From: Xanthobacter sp. YC-JY1
GTDB taxonomy: Bacteria > Pseudomonadota > Alphaproteobacteria > Rhizobiales > Xanthobacteraceae
Reading direction: 5' to 3'
Assembly (NCBI RefSeq): GCF_021730305.1
Contig: NZ_CP032674.1
Span: forward strand, 4,201,001-4,265,000
DNA length: 64,000 nt
In this document: piece after piece, positions 15,583 through 31,645 of the stretch
Layout: the number at the start of each line of letters is the position of its first letter
How positions within the stretch are numbered: position 1 is the stretch's first letter
Position numbers and translations under genes: made by a program
Notes under the pieces: model-generated
The model's database searches: none
Told to the model about the DNA's origin: nothing
What the model saw: only the letters and a program-made list of their open reading frames with translations

Positions 15583-18500
15583 CTACCACTGGTAGCGCAC
15601 GCCGCCTCGCGCGTTCGCCGCCGCGTAGCCTTCGCCAAACTTGAGGCTGGCGGTGGTGAAGCCGTTCCAGCCATTGCTCTTGGCGAACACGTTGAAGCCG
15701 CCGCCAATCTCGCCGAAGGCGCCGTTGAAGTCGTCGGCGACGGTGAGCGGCAGGCCGGGATTGTAGATGGTCACCGTGTTGTCGCCGAGGAATTCGTACC
15801 AGAGCCGCGCATTCAGGTTGGCCTCGATGCGCAGCGACGCATTGTCATAGACCGGCCCGCCCACGCGGGCGCCGAGGCCGACCCTCAGGCTGTCATTGCT
15901 GCCGAAGTCCGCCGCCGTGCCGGCCAGAAGCGGCAGGTTGTTGATGCGGGTGGAGACATAGCTGAGCGTGGCGATGGGCTCGAAGAAGCCGGTGGCGCCG
16001 AGCTTCGCCCGATATCCGGTGTCGAGGGTGAAGCCGAGGCTGGTCGCCCGCGCGCTCTGCCCGTAGGCCGCCGGGCCGCCGAGCGTCGGCGCGGTGTAGT
16101 CCATGGAGAGGATGTCGGCCTTGAACAGGGCGTCCACGAACCAGTTGCGGTTGAGGTAGGTGGCATAGGCGCCCACCGTGCCGCCGGAATAATTGGCGGA
16201 GGTCGGCGAGGCATCGAAGCCGAGCTGGGAGGTGACGTAGCCGCCCATCACGCCGAACATCACCGCGTCCTTGCCGGACGCCGAGACATTGGTCTTGCCG
16301 AAATCGGCGCCGGCGATGAAGCCGTAGGTGTCTTGCGAATAGCCCATGTCGTAGGTGTAGGCCCCGCCCGGCACCGTGGCGGTGGTGGACGAGTCGCGCA
16401 GGCCCCAGCTGCCCACCGCCTTGGCCCACACGCCCGGCGTCACGCTCTGCGATCCGGCGCTGGGAGCCTTGCCGACGACGGCGCCGTTGCCGCCGTTGAG
16501 ATAGGTGCGCAGGTCCGCCTGCCGGTCCAGCCAGCCGCCGCTGGTCTCGTACCAGATGCTCTGCGCGCCGGTGACGAGGCGCGGCAGCTCATAGGCCTCC
16601 CGGTCCGGCACGCCGACGAGGTAGGTGTCGTTGCCGCGCGTCACGAGGTCATAAAAGAACACGCCCTTGTCGATGACGCCGCCGAAGCGCGGATCGTAGC
16701 CGGCCGACTGGGAGGAGATGACGAAGCTCGCCTCCTGGGTGCCGTACTTGCCGTAGGAGACGGCATCGGGGTTCACCACCTCCACCACCATCATGCCCTT
16801 GGGGTTGTAGCCCCCCGCGCTGGTGCTCACGTCGTTGATGACGATGGCGGTCTGCCCCTGCGTCGCCACCGTGCCGGCGGGCAGCAGGTTGCCGTTGGCA
16901 TCGAGGCCGCCGACCACCAGCTTGTCGGCGGTGGAGCCGGGGCCGCCGAGCCAGGCGTCGATGCCGAGGCGGCTGTTGCCCTGCCCCACGAACACGCCGC
17001 TCACATAGGTCACGTCGCGGGCGCCGTTATAGGCCGTCTGGCCGGGCGTCTCGTCGATCATGGTCAGCAGCCCGGCGTCGGTCGAGACGAGGCTGCCGTT
17101 GACGAAGGTTTCGAGGCCCGTGAATGTGGTGGTCTCCCCCTGCGCGCCGTTGAGCGCGGTGACGGTGAGGCCGGAATTGTTCACCTGGTCGGCGCCGCCG
17201 CCAAAGCTGTTGGCGCCCACCGTGACCCAGGTGTTGGAGCTGAGATTGTTGAAGGTGTCGTTGCCGTCCGAGAAGCTCACCCGGCCCACCACGGTGCCGT
17301 TGTTGGTGACGGTGGTGGAGCCCGCATCGGCCCGGATCGCCACGCGGCCGGCGGCGCTGGCGAGGTCGCCATTGGCCGCATAGGTCCATGAGCTGACCAG
17401 CGCGCTCTTGCCGATATCGATGGTGGTGCCGGTGCCGCTCGACACGCGGATCACCGCCTCGTCCTCGGAGGCGCCCGAGCCGGACACCACGCTGAACGCG
17501 CCGATGCCCACCGCGACGGAGCCTGTCCCGTCGGCTCGGATGCCATTGCCGGTGCCGCCCTGCCCCGTATCCCCATAGACGCGCGCGCCGGTGCCGAGGG
17601 TGACGACGGTGGCGCCGCCGCCGCTCGCCAGCGTGCGGATGCCGGTGCCCCCGGCGAGGATGCGGGTGCCGTCCGCGAGTGCGACCGTCACGTCGCCGGT
17701 GCCGCCCGTCTGCGCCGCGACGCCGATGCCGGCGCTGGTGATGTCCGCGCCTACATCGACCCGGGCCGCGCCCGCGCCGCCCGAGGTCGCGCCCACGCCG
17801 AAGCTGCCGCCCGCAATGATCTTGCCGGCGACCGTGACCGTGGCGGCGCCGCCGGTGTTGAGGGCGATGATGCCGGAGCCCTGGGCGTCGATCTCTGCCG
17901 TGTTCTTGACCGTCACCGTGCCCCCGGCGCCGGAGAGGCCGGCATCGATGCCGGTGCCGCCCGCCGTGACCTTGGCGTTTGTGGTGACGTTGACCGTGCC
18001 GCTGTCGCCGGTGAGCGCGGCGAGGATGCCGGCGCCGCCCGCCTTCACGATGCCGTCCGTGGTGACGGTGACGCTCATGCCAGTGCCGGTGGCGCTGGCG
18101 TCAATGCCCTGCGCGCCGGAGGTGATGGCGCCGTTCGCCGTCGTCGTCACCGTGGCGGAGCCGCCGGCGCCCATGGAGACGGCGCGCACGCCGAAGCCGG
18201 AGACGGTGATGGCATTCTCCACCTTCACCGAGGTGGTCGCCGTGCCCGCCGCCGTGGCTGAGGCGTCGGCGCCGCTGGCGCTGTCGGTGATGGCGCCGCG
18301 CAGGGTGAAGCTGCTCAGGGCGTCGCCCGTCGTCGAGGTGGCGAGCCCCTTCACCGCCGTGCCGGTGCCGCCCTTCACGGTGGCGTCGGTGGTGATGAGC
18401 GTGGTGGCATTGCCCTTGGTGCTGGTGGCGTCGGCGACGATGCCGCCGACAGCGCCCGTCACGGCGCCCGAGACGCCGATCCTGGTCTGCGTCGTCCCCT

Positions 18501-20559
18501 CGACCGAGGAGACGGCCGCGATGGCCGCGCCGCCGCTGCTGCTGACGGCGCCGGCGGTCGTCACGTCCACATTGCCGGAGGTGCCGGTCTTGTCGATGCG
18601 GATCCCGCCCACCGCGCCGGACACGGAGGTGCCGGACGTCGTCTCGACCACGATGTCGCCGGTGCTGCTCGCATCCGACGACACGCGCAGGCCGACGCTG
18701 GAGCCCTTCACTTGGGTGGTGTCGCCGAGCTTCACGGCGACCTTGCCGCCCATCTGCTTCAGGAACACGCCGTCCGCCGTGCCTTCGATGGACGCGCTGC
18801 CGGTGGTGGTGAGCGTGATGGTGCCGGTGGCCTCACCATAGAGGCCGAACCCGCCCGCCGCGGTGGACTTCGCGGTGCCGGAGAAGTTCTGGATGGAGAG
18901 ATCGCCGCCCGTGGCGTTGAAGAAGGCGCCATATTGCCCGCCCGAGGCGGTGCCGCTGAAAGCGTCCGCCGTCACGCTGCCGCCCAGCGTGCGCACGAAC
19001 ACGCCCGCGCCGGTGCCGCCCGTCGCCGTGCCGGAGAAGCCGGAGACGGTGATGTCCCCGCTGGTGCCCGCCTGCGCGAAGATGCCGTACTGCCCGCCCG
19101 AGGCACTGGCGGCGAAGTTCTTCACGCTGATGCCGCCGGTGTCTGTGAGCAGCATCACGCCGTTGGCGCCGCCGACGATGTTGGGCGAGCCGGCGGAGCC
19201 GCCGGTGAAAGTGTCGGCGGTGATGGCCCCGCTGGTGGTGCGGCCATAGACGCCGTAATCGCTGGTGCCCGTGGCCGAGCCGGAGAAGCCGGAGACATTG
19301 ACGCTGCCCGCCCCGGTCTGGGCGAAGATGCCGTATTGCCCGCCCTGGGCGCTGGAGCCGAAATTCTGGATGCTGATGGCGCCCGACGTGGACAGCGCCT
19401 GAATGCCGGCGGCGGCGCCGGTGAGGAACGGTCCGCTGCCCGTGCCGACGGTGAAATTGTCGGCGGTGATGGCGCCGGTGGTGGTGGAGAGCAGGAGGCC
19501 GCTGCCGCCCGTGCCCTTCGCCGTGCCGCTGAAGCCCGAGGCATCGATGGTGCCGGAGGTGGCGAAGGCGAGGATGCCGTTCTGGCTGCCCGTGGCGCTG
19601 CCGCTGAAGCTTTTCAGCGAGATGTCGCCGGTGGTGACCACCTGGGTGAAGATGCCGTTGGCGCCCGTGCTTTCCGCGGTGCCGCTGAAGCCGGAGAGAT
19701 CCACCTTGCCGGCATTGCTCTGGGCGAAGATGGCGTTCTGGCCAGCGGTGGCGCCGCCGCTGAAGTCGCGGATATTGACGTCGCCCGCCCCGGTCACCTG
19801 CGCGAACACGCCGCTGGCTCCCGCGCCTTCGGCCGTGCCGGTGAAGCGGTCGATGGTGATGGTGCCGGTCGCGGCCTGGGCAAACAGCCCGTTCTGGCCG
19901 CCCGTGGCGCTGCCGGCGAAATCGTTCACCGTGATGTTGCCGCCGGCGATGAGGGTGAGGCCGTCCGCGCTCGTGCCTTTGAAGGTGCCGCCCTCGGCGG
20001 CGATGTCGATATTGCCGGAGGTGGAGGCGAGCACGCCGCTCGACCCGCCGCTGAGGCTCGCGCCGGCCAGCACGCGGACGCTGGCATTGGTGGCGGGGAG
20101 GAGCGTGAGCGCGTAGCCGTCCGCCTTCACAGTGGCACCGATGCCGGTGCCGGACGCCTGCGAAATGGCGCCGCTCGAAATCAGCACGATGCCGTCGGTG
20201 GTGGCCGTGAAGCTGCCGCCGATGTTGTTGAGCACGATGTCGCCGCCGCCGAGGCCGGAGCCGACGACCACCGAGATGGGCGCAGCCGCCGTGATGCTGG
20301 TGTCGTCCGCCGTGGTGACGGTGATGGTGTTCCCGGTGACCACCGCCGCGGCCGAGCTCGCGCCCGCGCAATCCAGCGCCGTGGGGTTGCCCACCGGACC
20401 GGAGGTGACGCAGGCGCCGTAGGCGACCGTCGCCGGCATCAGCCCCGCGAGGACAGTGGCAAGCGCCGATCCAGAAAGAAGCACCCGCATGTGGCGCGCG
20501 CGCCGATGGGTCCCGGTGACGACCCGGTCGGGCTTGGACCCGTGCGTGGCGCCAAACAT
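15583..20559 (-). CDS. Large autotransporter (type Va secretion) with repetitive passenger
   Basis: A 1658-residue surface protein. An extended signal peptide (long charged n-region, then [20 protein letters not shown]) precedes a Gly/Ala/Ser/Thr-rich passenger of about 1300 residues with beta-helix character. Residues about 190-570 hold around 15 repeats of 25-27 residues, then come less regular Val/Thr-rich strands. A pertactin-like stretch and the C-terminal autotransporter barrel (about 1390-1658) follow, with the protein ending in the aromatic residues RYQW as outer-membrane barrels do. The ATG at 20559 has GGGAGGGAGA upstream; the in-frame start at 20811 lies in the glgE promoter region. 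An adhesin or surface-structure role is likely; the ligand is unknown. Confidence 0.87.
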   Translation of the reverse strand: MFGATHGSKPDRVVTGTHRRARHMRVLLSGSALATVLAGLMPATVAYGACVTSGPVGNPTALDCAGASSAAAVVTGNTITVTTADDTSITAAAPISVVVGSGLGGGDIVLNNIGGSFTATTDGIVLISSGAISQASGTGIGATVKADGYALTLLPATNASVRVLAGASLSGGSSGVLASTSGNIDIAAEGGTFKGTSADGLTLIAGGNITVNDFAGSATGGQNGLFAQAATGTITIDRFTGTAEGAGASGVFAQVTGAGDVNIRDFSGGATAGQNAIFAQSNAGKVDLSGFSGTAESTGANGIFTQVVTTGDISLKSFSGSATGSQNGILAFATSGTIDASGFSGTAKGTGGSGLLLSTTTGAITADNFTVGTGSGPFLTGAAAGIQALSTSGAISIQNFGSSAQGGQYGIFAQTGAGSVNVSGFSGSATGTSDYGVYGRTTSGAITADTFTGGSAGSPNIVGGANGVMLLTDTGGISVKNFAASASGGQYGIFAQAGTSGDITVSGFSGTATGGTGAGVFVRTLGGSVTADAFSGTASGGQYGAFFNATGGDLSIQNFSGTAKSTAAGGFGLYGEATGTITLTTTGSASIEGTADGVFLKQMGGKVAVKLGDTTQVKGSSVGLRVSSDASSTGDIVVETTSGTSVSGAVGGIRIDKTGTSGNVDVTTAGAVSSSGGAAIAAVSSVEGTTQTRIGVSGAVTGAVGGIVADATSTKGNATTLITTDATVKGGTGTAVKGLATSTTGDALSSFTLRGAITDSASGADASATAAGTATTSVKVENAITVSGFGVRAVSMGAGGSATVTTTANGAITSGAQGIDASATGTGMSVTVTTDGIVKAGGAGILAALTGDSGTVNVTTNAKVTAGGTGIDAGLSGAGGTVTVKNTAEIDAQGSGIIALNTGGAATVTVAGKIIAGGSFGVGATSGGAGAARVDVGADITSAGIGVAAQTGGTGDVTVALADGTRILAGGTGIRTLASGGGATVVTLGTGARVYGDTGQGGTGNGIRADGTGSVAVGIGAFSVVSGSGASEDEAVIRVSSGTGTTIDIGKSALVSSWTYAANGDLASAAGRVAIRADAGSTTVTNNGTVVGRVSFSDGNDTFNNLSSNTWVTVGANSFGGGADQVNNSGLTVTALNGAQGETTTFTGLETFVNGSLVSTDAGLLTMIDETPGQTAYNGARDVTYVSGVFVGQGNSRLGIDAWLGGPGSTADKLVVGGLDANGNLLPAGTVATQGQTAIVINDVSTSAGGYNPKGMMVVEVVNPDAVSYGKYGTQEASFVISSQSAGYDPRFGGVIDKGVFFYDLVTRGNDTYLVGVPDREAYELPRLVTGAQSIWYETSGGWLDRQADLRTYLNGGNGAVVGKAPSAGSQSVTPGVWAKAVGSWGLRDSSTTATVPGGAYTYDMGYSQDTYGFIAGADFGKTNVSASGKDAVMFGVMGGYVTSQLGFDASPTSANYSGGTVGAYATYLNRNWFVDALFKADILSMDYTAPTLGGPAAYGQSARATSLGFTLDTGYRAKLGATGFFEPIATLSYVSTRINNLPLLAGTAADFGSNDSLRVGLGARVGGPVYDNASLRIEANLNARLWYEFLGDNTVTIYNPGLPLTVADDFNGAFGEIGGGFNVFAKSNGWNGFTTASLKFGEGYAAANARGGVRYQW
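18835..19935 (-). repeat. Repeat array within the autotransporter passenger
   Basis: About 15 imperfect repeats of 75-81 bp encode the pattern F-(S/T/A)-G-(S/T)-A-x-G, then about 9 residues, G-(I/V)-F-A-Q and a short strand. Two types tend to alternate: one with GGQxGIFAQ and one with xGAxGVF. Examples are [30 protein letters not shown] and [16 protein letters not shown]. Confidence 0.8.
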
Positions 20560-20864
20560 GCGCGTGTCTCCCTCCCGATCCCGCACGCGCCCCCTTTGGC
20601 GCAGCACCGGGAATTCGGCGCACGTCCGCGCACGCGGCCGGCCCCTTGAGGGGCGCCGGTCGGCGACAGCGAAGCAGCCGTTTCGGGTGGTCCCAGAATT
20701 TCCCATCATGGTTAACCTTGAGTTACGTAGCGCAACAAATCCTCCCAAGGTCTCGCCAACGCCTGCGCAGCATAATTTGCGCAGTGCGGAACACCCCGCC
20801 GCCCAAGACATTGTCTCACCACAGGCAACGGTATCGGCGAGGGCAAGACGTGCACCATCAGACG
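20560..20864. promoter_or_regulatory. Divergent promoter region between autotransporter and glgE operon
   Basis: This 305-nt gap has no convincing gene. It holds an inverted repeat CTGCGCA-GCATAATT-TGCGCAG (20763-20784) about 80 nt before the glgE start, a candidate operator for the trehalose/glucan operon. Nearer the autotransporter lies TTAA-CCTTGAG-TTAC (20712-20726), one base off the TTAA-N7-TTAA pattern bound by CtrA in alphaproteobacteria. Both assignments are pattern-based inference. Confidence 0.4.
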
Positions 20865-23800
20865 ATGGAGGGCGAATACGGACGGATTCTGCCGGTGTCG
20901 GGCATGACGCGTCCCCGGCTCTATCATGTGCCCCCGCGCGCGATGCCTAGGGGCGCTGCGCGCGATGCCTTCCTTGCGCGGATCGCCGCGCTCGGCTTCG
21001 ACACGCTGCTCCTCGGCTGGCCGTTCCCGGTGGAGCCGCACAGCTGGTTCGCCACCCGCACCCTTGACACGCTCGCCCCGCCGCTTGACGGGGAGCGGCC
21101 CGAAGACGCCTTTCGAAGCCTTGCGGATGCGGCGGCAGCCCACGGCCTCGCCGTGTTCATGGATTTCGCCTGCACGCAGGCCGGCAATGGCGACCTTCTC
21201 GCGGCGCTGCCGGACTGCTGGAGCGGCGCGGGGACGGCAGGAGATCCGCGCGTCTCGCCCGCGAGCGCCGGCCATGGCGTCACGCTGGCGGACGAGGCGG
21301 CCGCCGCCCGCTTCACGAATTTCTGGGCCGGGCATCTCGACCGCTGGCGCCGCGCCGGCATCAGCGGCGTGCGCTGCCACGCGGCGGGGGCGCTGCCGGC
21401 CGAAGTCTGGCACCGCCTGCTTGGCCCCGCCCGCAGCGCGGGTCTCATCGCCTTGGGCTGGACGCCGGGCCTGCCGCGCGAACGGGTCCGCGACCTTGCG
21501 GACGCCTTTGATTTCGTCACCACCTCCAGCGCGTGGTGGGATGGCCGCGCGCCTTGGCTGGTGGAGGAGTTCAACGCCCTGCGCCCCCACGCCCGCCTCA
21601 TCGGCTTCTGCGATGATCCGTTCGGCCCGCGCCTCGCCGCGCGCGGACCGGACGCCACCGCCGAGGCCCGCCATCGCCTCGCGCTCGCTGCCGCTGCGCA
21701 ACTCGCCGACGGCTGGCTGATGCCCATGGGGTTCGAGCACGGCGCGCGCACCCCTTTCATGGAGGCAGACGCCGGACTGGACGATGCCGCGGGCTTCGAC
21801 CTCTCCGCGCAGATCGCCGCCCTCAATGCCGCGCCCGTGGCGGTCCGCCGCCTGCGCCAGCTCACCTCGCCCGGCGCGGAGACGACGCTGGTGAAGGCCG
21901 ATGGCCCGGACAGCGCGCGGCTCCTCGCCTTCAACGCCGCTCTCGACCATTCCGCGCCCTTGAGCGTGCGGGACGCCGCCGCGCGGCTCGGCCTCGCTTT
22001 GGCCGGCACCGTGCCGGACCAACTGCCCCCCGGCGGCACCGCCGCCATCGATCTCGCCGCGACGCCGCCCATCCTCGCGCCACGCCCGGCCGTGGCGCCC
22101 TTCACATCCGCACCGCGCATCGCCATCGAGCGGGTGACGCCGAGCGTGGACGGCGGCCGCTTCGCGGTGAAGCGCTGCGTGGGCGACGTGGTGACGGTGG
22201 AGGCGGACATTTTCGCCGACGGCCACGAATTGCTCGCCGCCGAGCTGCGCTGGCGCGCCGCGGACGAGAAGACATGGCATCGCGCACCTTTGGTGCCCAC
22301 CGTGAACGACCGCTGGCAGGCGCACTTTCCCCTGCTACGCGTGGGTCGCCACGACTTCCTCATCGAGGCCTGGTGGGACCATTTCGGCACCTTCCGCCGC
22401 GACCTCGGCAAGAAGCGCGCGGCGGGCCAAAAGCTCGCCGTGGAGGTGAGCGAGGGGCGCGCTTTGCTTGAAGAGGCGTTGGAGCGCGCACCGAAGGGCC
22501 CCCGCGGCGTCATCCGCGACCATCTGAGGCGGCTGAAGGACGGCGAGGCCGCCGCCGTGGAGGCGCTGCTCTCCCCCGCCCTCGCGGCCGCCATGGCCGA
22601 GTCCAATCCCCGCGCCTTCGCCACCGGCGCGGCGCAGCTCTACCCCATCGAATGCGACCGCGAGGCCGCGCAGTTCGCCAGTTGGTACGAGCTGTTCCCC
22701 CGCTCCGTCACCGACGATGCCGCCCGCCACGGCACCCTGCGCGACGTGGTCGGCCGGTTGCCGGCGATCCGGGACATGGGCTTCGACGTGCTCTATTTCC
22801 CGCCCATCCATCCCATCGGCCGCAGCCATCGCAAGGGCCGCAACAATGCGCTTCAGGCGGGGCCGGATGATCCCGGCAGCCCCTATGCCATCGGTGCCGA
22901 GGCGGGCGGGCACGAGGCGATCCACCCCGAGCTCGGCACGTTCGAGGACTTCCGCGCGCTGGTGGCGGCGGCACGCGCGGAGGGGCTGGAGATCGCGCTC
23001 GATTTCGCCGTCCAGTGCTCGCCGGATCATCCCTGGCTGAAGGCGCATCCCGACTGGTTCCAGTGGCGGCCGGACGGCACCATCCGCTACGCCGAGAACC
23101 CGCCGAAGAAGTACGAGGACATCGTCAACGTCGATTTCTACGCCAAGGGCGCGGTGCCGGACCTCTGGCTCGCCTTGCGCGACGTGGTGGAAGGCTGGGT
23201 GCGCCTCGGCGTGCGCATCTTCCGGGTGGACAATCCCCACACCAAGCCCTTCCCCTTCTGGGAGTGGCTGATCGCCGACATCCGCAGCCGCGACCCTGGC
23301 GTGATCTTCCTCGCCGAAGCCTTCACCCGGCCGAAGCTGATGTATCGCCTCGGCAAGATCGGCTTTTCGCAATCCTATACCTATTTCACCTGGCGCAACA
23401 CGAAAGCCGAGCTGCGCGACTATCTGGAAGAGCTGAACCGGGCGCCGGCGCGGGACGTCTACCGCCCGCACTTCTTCGTCAACACGCCGGACATCAACCC
23501 CTATTTCCTCCAGCGCTCCGGCCGCCCCGGCTTCCTCATCCGCGCCGCGCTGGCGTCCATGCTGTCGGGCCTGTGGGGCCTCTATTCCGGCTTCGAGCTG
23601 TGCGAGGCGGCGCCGGTGCCGGGCAAGGAAGAATATCTCGACAGCGAGAAATACGAGATCCGCCCGCGCGATTACTCGGCGCCTGGCAATATCGTCGCCG
23701 AGATCACCCGCCTCAATGCCATCCGTCGCGCTTATCCGGCGCTGCAGGGCCATCTCAACGTCACCTTCTACAACGCTTTCGACGACCAGATTCTCTACTT

Positions 23801-24049
23801 TGGCAAACGCCTGCCCGGCGAGGACGAGATGGTGCTCGTGGCGGTGAGCCTTGATCCCCACGCACCGCGCAGCGCCGCCTTCGAAGTCCCCCTGTGGGAA
23901 TTCGGCCTACCCGACCACGCATCCGTGGAGGTCGAGGATTTGTTGCGCGACACCCGTTTCACATGGACCGGAAAGATGCAGACCATCCACCTCGATCCGG
24001 CCGACCTGCCCTACGCCATCTGGCGCATCCGCCCCGTGGGAGGCGTCGC

Positions 24050-24053
<4 letters not shown>
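20865..24053 (+). CDS. glgE: Alpha-1,4-glucan:maltose-1-phosphate maltosyltransferase with extra N-terminal domain
   Basis: Transfers maltose from alpha-maltose 1-phosphate onto alpha-glucan chains (GH13 subfamily 3); cytosolic. The 1062-residue protein is much longer than the roughly 660-700 residues of mycobacterial GlgE. Residues about 410-1050 are the GlgE core: beta-rich N-domain, then the barrel with nucleophile [11 protein letters not shown] (Asp789), acid/base FLAEAFTRP (Glu818) and third acid NTPDINPY (Asp876). Residues about 15-400 look like a second, degenerate GH13-type barrel with the motif GVRCHAAG where GxRxDxA is expected. The start is uncertain: ATG at 20865 or 20904. It is the first gene of the operon and overlaps treS by ATGA. 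Confidence 0.92.
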
Positions 24054-27327
<3,274 letters not shown>

Positions 27328-27331
<4 letters not shown>

Positions 27332-29547
27332 ACAGCGTGCAGATGAACCGCATGGAGATGAGCCGCGTGCCGCCGCTCGATCCCGCCGTGCTCGATCAGC
27401 TCGCCAGCGGACGGCTGGACGACCCCTTCGCCGTGCTCGGCCCGCATGAGGGGCCGCACGGCCGCTATGTGCGCGTGTTCGTGCCGGGCGCGGAAGCGGT
27501 AGCGGTGCTGCCGAAGGCCGGGCCGCAGGCGCTGTTTCTGGAGCCGGGGCCCATTGATGGCCTGTTCTGCGGGCCTCTCCCCGAAGGCGCCTATGGCCTC
27601 TCCATCCGCTGGCCGAAACGCACGGAGGAGACCGAGGACCCTTACGCCTTCGGCCCGCTGCTGGGCGACCTTGATCTGCATCTCTTCTCCGAGGGCCGCC
27701 ACTTCCGTCTCACCGATGCGCTCGGCGCCGCGCCGGTGAGGGTGGAGGATGTTGCCGGCACGCGCTTCGCGGTATGGGCGCCCAATGCGCGGCGGGTGAG
27801 CGTCGTCGGCGACTTCAACGGATGGGACGGCCGCCGCCATGCCATGCGCCGGCGCGGCGCCAGCGGGGTGTTCGAGATCTTCATTCCCCGCGTCGGCCCG
27901 GGTGCGTTCTACAAATACGAGATCGTCGGACCGGACGGCGCGCTGCTGCCGCTGAAGGCGGACCCAGTGGCGCGGGCGACGCAATTGCCGCCGGAAACGG
28001 CCTCCGTCGTCCCCTCCCCCCGCACCCACCGCTGGCGGGACGAGGCTTTCATGGCGTCCCGCGCCGCGCGCAATGCGCCCTCCGCGCCCATCAGCATTTA
28101 TGAGGTGCATGCCGGCTCCTGGCGGCGCGATCCCGCCACCGGCGCGCCGCTGTCGTGGCTGGGGCTCGCCGAACGGCTGGTGCCTTATGTGAAGGATCTC
28201 GGCTTCACCCATGTGGAGCTGCTGCCGGTGACGGAGCATCCCTTCACCGGCTCGTGGGGCTATCAGCCCCTCGGCCTGTTCGCCCCCTCCCGCCGCTTCG
28301 GCGAGCCGGAGGATTTCGCCGCCTTCGTGGATGCCTGCCACCGCGCGGATATCGGCGTCATCGTCGATTTCGTGCCGGCGCATTTCCCGTCCGACGCCCA
28401 CGGCCTCGCCCGCTTCGACGGCACCGCGCTCTACGAGCATGCCGACCCGCGCGAGGGCTTCCACCAGGACTGGAACACGCTGATCTACAATCTCGGCCGG
28501 CGCGAGGTGGCGGGCTTCCTCATCGCCTCGGCGCTCCACTGGCTGGAGCATTTCCACGTGGACGGGCTGCGCGTGGATGCGGTGGCCTCCATGCTCTACC
28601 GCGACTACAGCCGCAAGCCCGGCGAATGGATCCCCAACCGCTTCGGCGGGCGGGAGAATCTGGAATCCGTGGACTTCCTGCGCCACCTCAACGCGGTGGT
28701 GGCCGAGCGCTGCCCAGGCGCCATCACGCTGGCCGAGGAATCCACCGCATGGCCGGGCGTGAGCAGTCCCAGCGCGGACGGCGGGCTCGGCTTTTCCTAC
28801 AAATGGAACATGGGCTGGATGCACGACACGCTCCACTACATGGCGCGCGAGCCCGTCTATCGCCGGCACCACCACGACGAACTCACCTTCTCCCTCGTCT
28901 ATGCCTTCTCCGAGCGCTTCGTGCTGCCCCTCTCCCATGACGAGGTGGTGCACGGAAAGGGCTCGCTCATCGGCAAGATGCCGGGCGACACCTGGCAGAA
29001 GCGGGCGAACCTGCGGGCGCTGCTCGGCCTCATGTGGACCCATCCCGGCAAGAAGCTGCTGTTCATGGGCGGGGAGATCGGGCAGGAGCGCGAGTGGAGC
29101 CACGACCGGGAGATCGACTGGTTCCTGCTGGACGATCCCGCCCATCGTGGCATCCAGAGCTTCGTGCGCGACCTCAACCGCCTCTATCGCGAACTGCCGG
29201 CGCTGCACGCGCTGGACGACCGGCCCGAGGGCTTCCGCTGGATCGTCGGCGACGACCGGGAGAACAGCGTCCTCGCCTTCCTGCGCCTCGCGCCCGCTGC
29301 GGCGCCGGTGCTGGCGGTCATCAACCTCACGCCGGTGCCCCGGCAGGGCTATCGCATCGGCGTGCCCGCGGCCGGGCGCTGGCGCGAGGTGCTGAACTCC
29401 GACGCGCCGCTCTATGGCGGCTCCGGCATGGGCAATTACGGCGGCGTCGAAACGCGGGAGGAGCCGGCCCACGGCGAAGGCCAGAGCCTCGACCTCACGC
29501 TGCCTCCCCTGTCCACACTCCTCTTTGTCCACACAGGAGAAAACTGA
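27328..29547 (+). CDS. glgB: 1,4-alpha-glucan branching enzyme
   Basis: A 739-residue GH13_9 branching enzyme of normal length. An N-terminal CBM48-like region (two beta domains, about residues 20-220; [20 protein letters not shown]) precedes the barrel with nucleophile [14 protein letters not shown] (Asp417), acid/base [10 protein letters not shown] (Glu470) and [12 protein letters not shown] (third acid near residue 536). It introduces alpha-1,6 branches into the glucan made by GlgE. The start [13 protein letters not shown] has several Mets; the first, at 27328, overlaps the treS stop by ATGA and was kept. In this operon GlgB completes the GlgE pathway to branched glucan. Confidence 0.95.
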
Positions 29548-31645
29548 TGGCGCGGCCGGAGCGGCTTGAAAGCGGACAGCCCTATCCGCTGGGCGCGACA
29601 TGGGACGGGCTGGGCGCCAACTTCGCCGTCTTCTCCGCCAATGCGGACGGCATCGACCTGTGCCTGTTCGATCCCTCCGGCCGGCGGGAGATCGCCCGGA
29701 TGCCGCTGCCGGAATGCACCGACGAGGTATGGCACGGCTACCTGCCCAACGCCCATCTGGGCCTGCTCTACGGCTTCCGCGCCCATGGCCGCTACGAGCC
29801 GGAGGAGGGCCACCGCTTCAACCCGCACAAATTGCTGCTCGACCCCTATGCCCGCCAGATCGCCGGGCAGGTGCAGTGGTCGGACGCGCTGTTCGGCTAT
29901 CGCGTCGCCTCCGGCCGGGGCGATCTCTCCTATGACCGGCGCGACAGCGCGGTGGCCATGCCCAAGGCCGTGCTGGTGGACGACAGCTTTTCCTGGGGCG
30001 ACGACCGGCCGCTCCAGACCCCGTGGTCGGACACGGTGATCTACGAGGCCCATGTGCGCGGCCTCTCCATGCTGCGCGACGACGTGCTGCCGCACCAGCG
30101 CGGCACGTTTGCCGCCCTCGCCCATCCCGCGTTCATCGAGCACGTCAAGCGCATGGGCGTGACGGCGGTGGAGCTGCTGCCCGTCCATGGTTTCGTGCAG
30201 GACCGCTATCTGGTCTCGCAGGGGCTCAGGAACTACTGGGGCTACAACACCCTCTCCTTCTTCGCCCCCGAGCCGCGCTATCTCTCCGCCGGCGACCGCA
30301 ACGAGTTCAAGGTGGCGGTGCGCCGCCTCCATGCGGCCGGGCTCGAGGTGATCCTGGACGTGGTCTACAACCACACCGCCGAGGGCAGCGAGCTCGGCCC
30401 GACGCTGAGCTTCCGCGGTCTCGACAACCGCTCCTACTACCGGCTGGTGAAGGACGAGCCGCGCTACTGCATCAACGACACCGGCACCGGCAACACGCTG
30501 AACCTCTCCCATTCGCGCGTGCTGCAGATGGTGGTGGATTCCCTGCGCTACTGGGTGACGCACTATCACATCGACGGCTTCCGCTTCGATCTCGGCGTCA
30601 CGCTGGGGCGCGAGGAGCATGGCTTCGATCCCGGCTCCGGCTTCTTCGATGTGCTCCGGCAGGACCCTGTGCTTTCGCGCGTGAAGCTCATCTCCGAGCC
30701 GTGGGACATCGGCCCCGGCGGCTACCAGCTCGGCCATCATCCCCCGGGCTTCGCCGAGTGGAACGACCGCTTCCGCGACACGGTCCGCCGCTTCTGGCGC
30801 GGCGATGCGGGCCAGCGCGGCGAGCTGGCCGCCCGCCTCTCCGGCTCCGGCGACATCTTCGACCGCCGCGCGCGGCGGCCGTGGGCCTCGGTGAACTACA
30901 TCGCCTCCCACGACGGCTTCACCCTGAGGGACATCGTCTCCTACGCGGAGCGCCATAACGCGGCCAATGGCGAGGACAATCGCGACGGCCATTCGGAGAA
31001 TTATTCCGCCAACTGGGGCGCCGAGGGACCCACCGACGATCCCGAAATCCGCGAGCGCCGCGCCCGGCTGGAGCGGGCCATGCTCGCCACCGTCTTCCTC
31101 GCACTGGGCACACCCATGCTGCTCGCCGGCGACGAGTTCGGCCGCACGCAGAACGGCAACAACAACGCCTATTGCCAGGACAACGAGACGTCGTGGATCG
31201 ACTGGTCGCTGCTGGAAGGCGCAGACGGGCAGATCCTCGCCGATTTCGTCGCGGTGCTCGCCAAGGCACGCCACGATTTTCCGCTCCTGCGCTGCCGCTC
31301 CTTCCTCTATGGCGACCGGGAGCTGGCGCCCGGCATCACCGACATTGCATGGTTCGACGAGAAGGCCGGCACGCCCTCCCCGGACGACTGGAACGCGGCG
31401 GAGGCGCGCCTGCTCACCCTGCGCCGGGCCGCGCATGGCGACGACGGCACCATCTGCGTGATGACGCTGATGCTGAACGCCACCCAGGAGCCGCGCGCCT
31501 TCCGCATTCCCCCGCCCAGCCCGGTCATCCTGATGATCGACAGCGCCAATCCCGGCGCGCCGGAGATGCTGGTGGAAGGCGAGGAGGTGGAGGTGGCGCC
31601 CCAGTCCCTCGTGCTGCTGCGCGGGCGCATCGCCGGGGGCAATGC

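Noticed and set aside
18835-19935. Regular 75-81-bp repeats considered as a CRISPR or other non-coding array
   Set aside because: The repeats are imperfect, have no unique spacers and stay in frame within one long coding sequence, which fits a repetitive passenger protein.
18712-20649. Open frames on the plus strand and a second minus-strand frame across the autotransporter repeats
   Set aside because: They mirror the repeat periodicity of the autotransporter gene and give low-complexity Arg/Ala/His sequence without ribosome binding sites.
20712-23861. Long minus-strand frames opposite glgE (20712-22325 and 22335-23861)
   Set aside because: The plus strand has conserved GlgE active-site motifs throughout; the antisense products have no recognisable domain.
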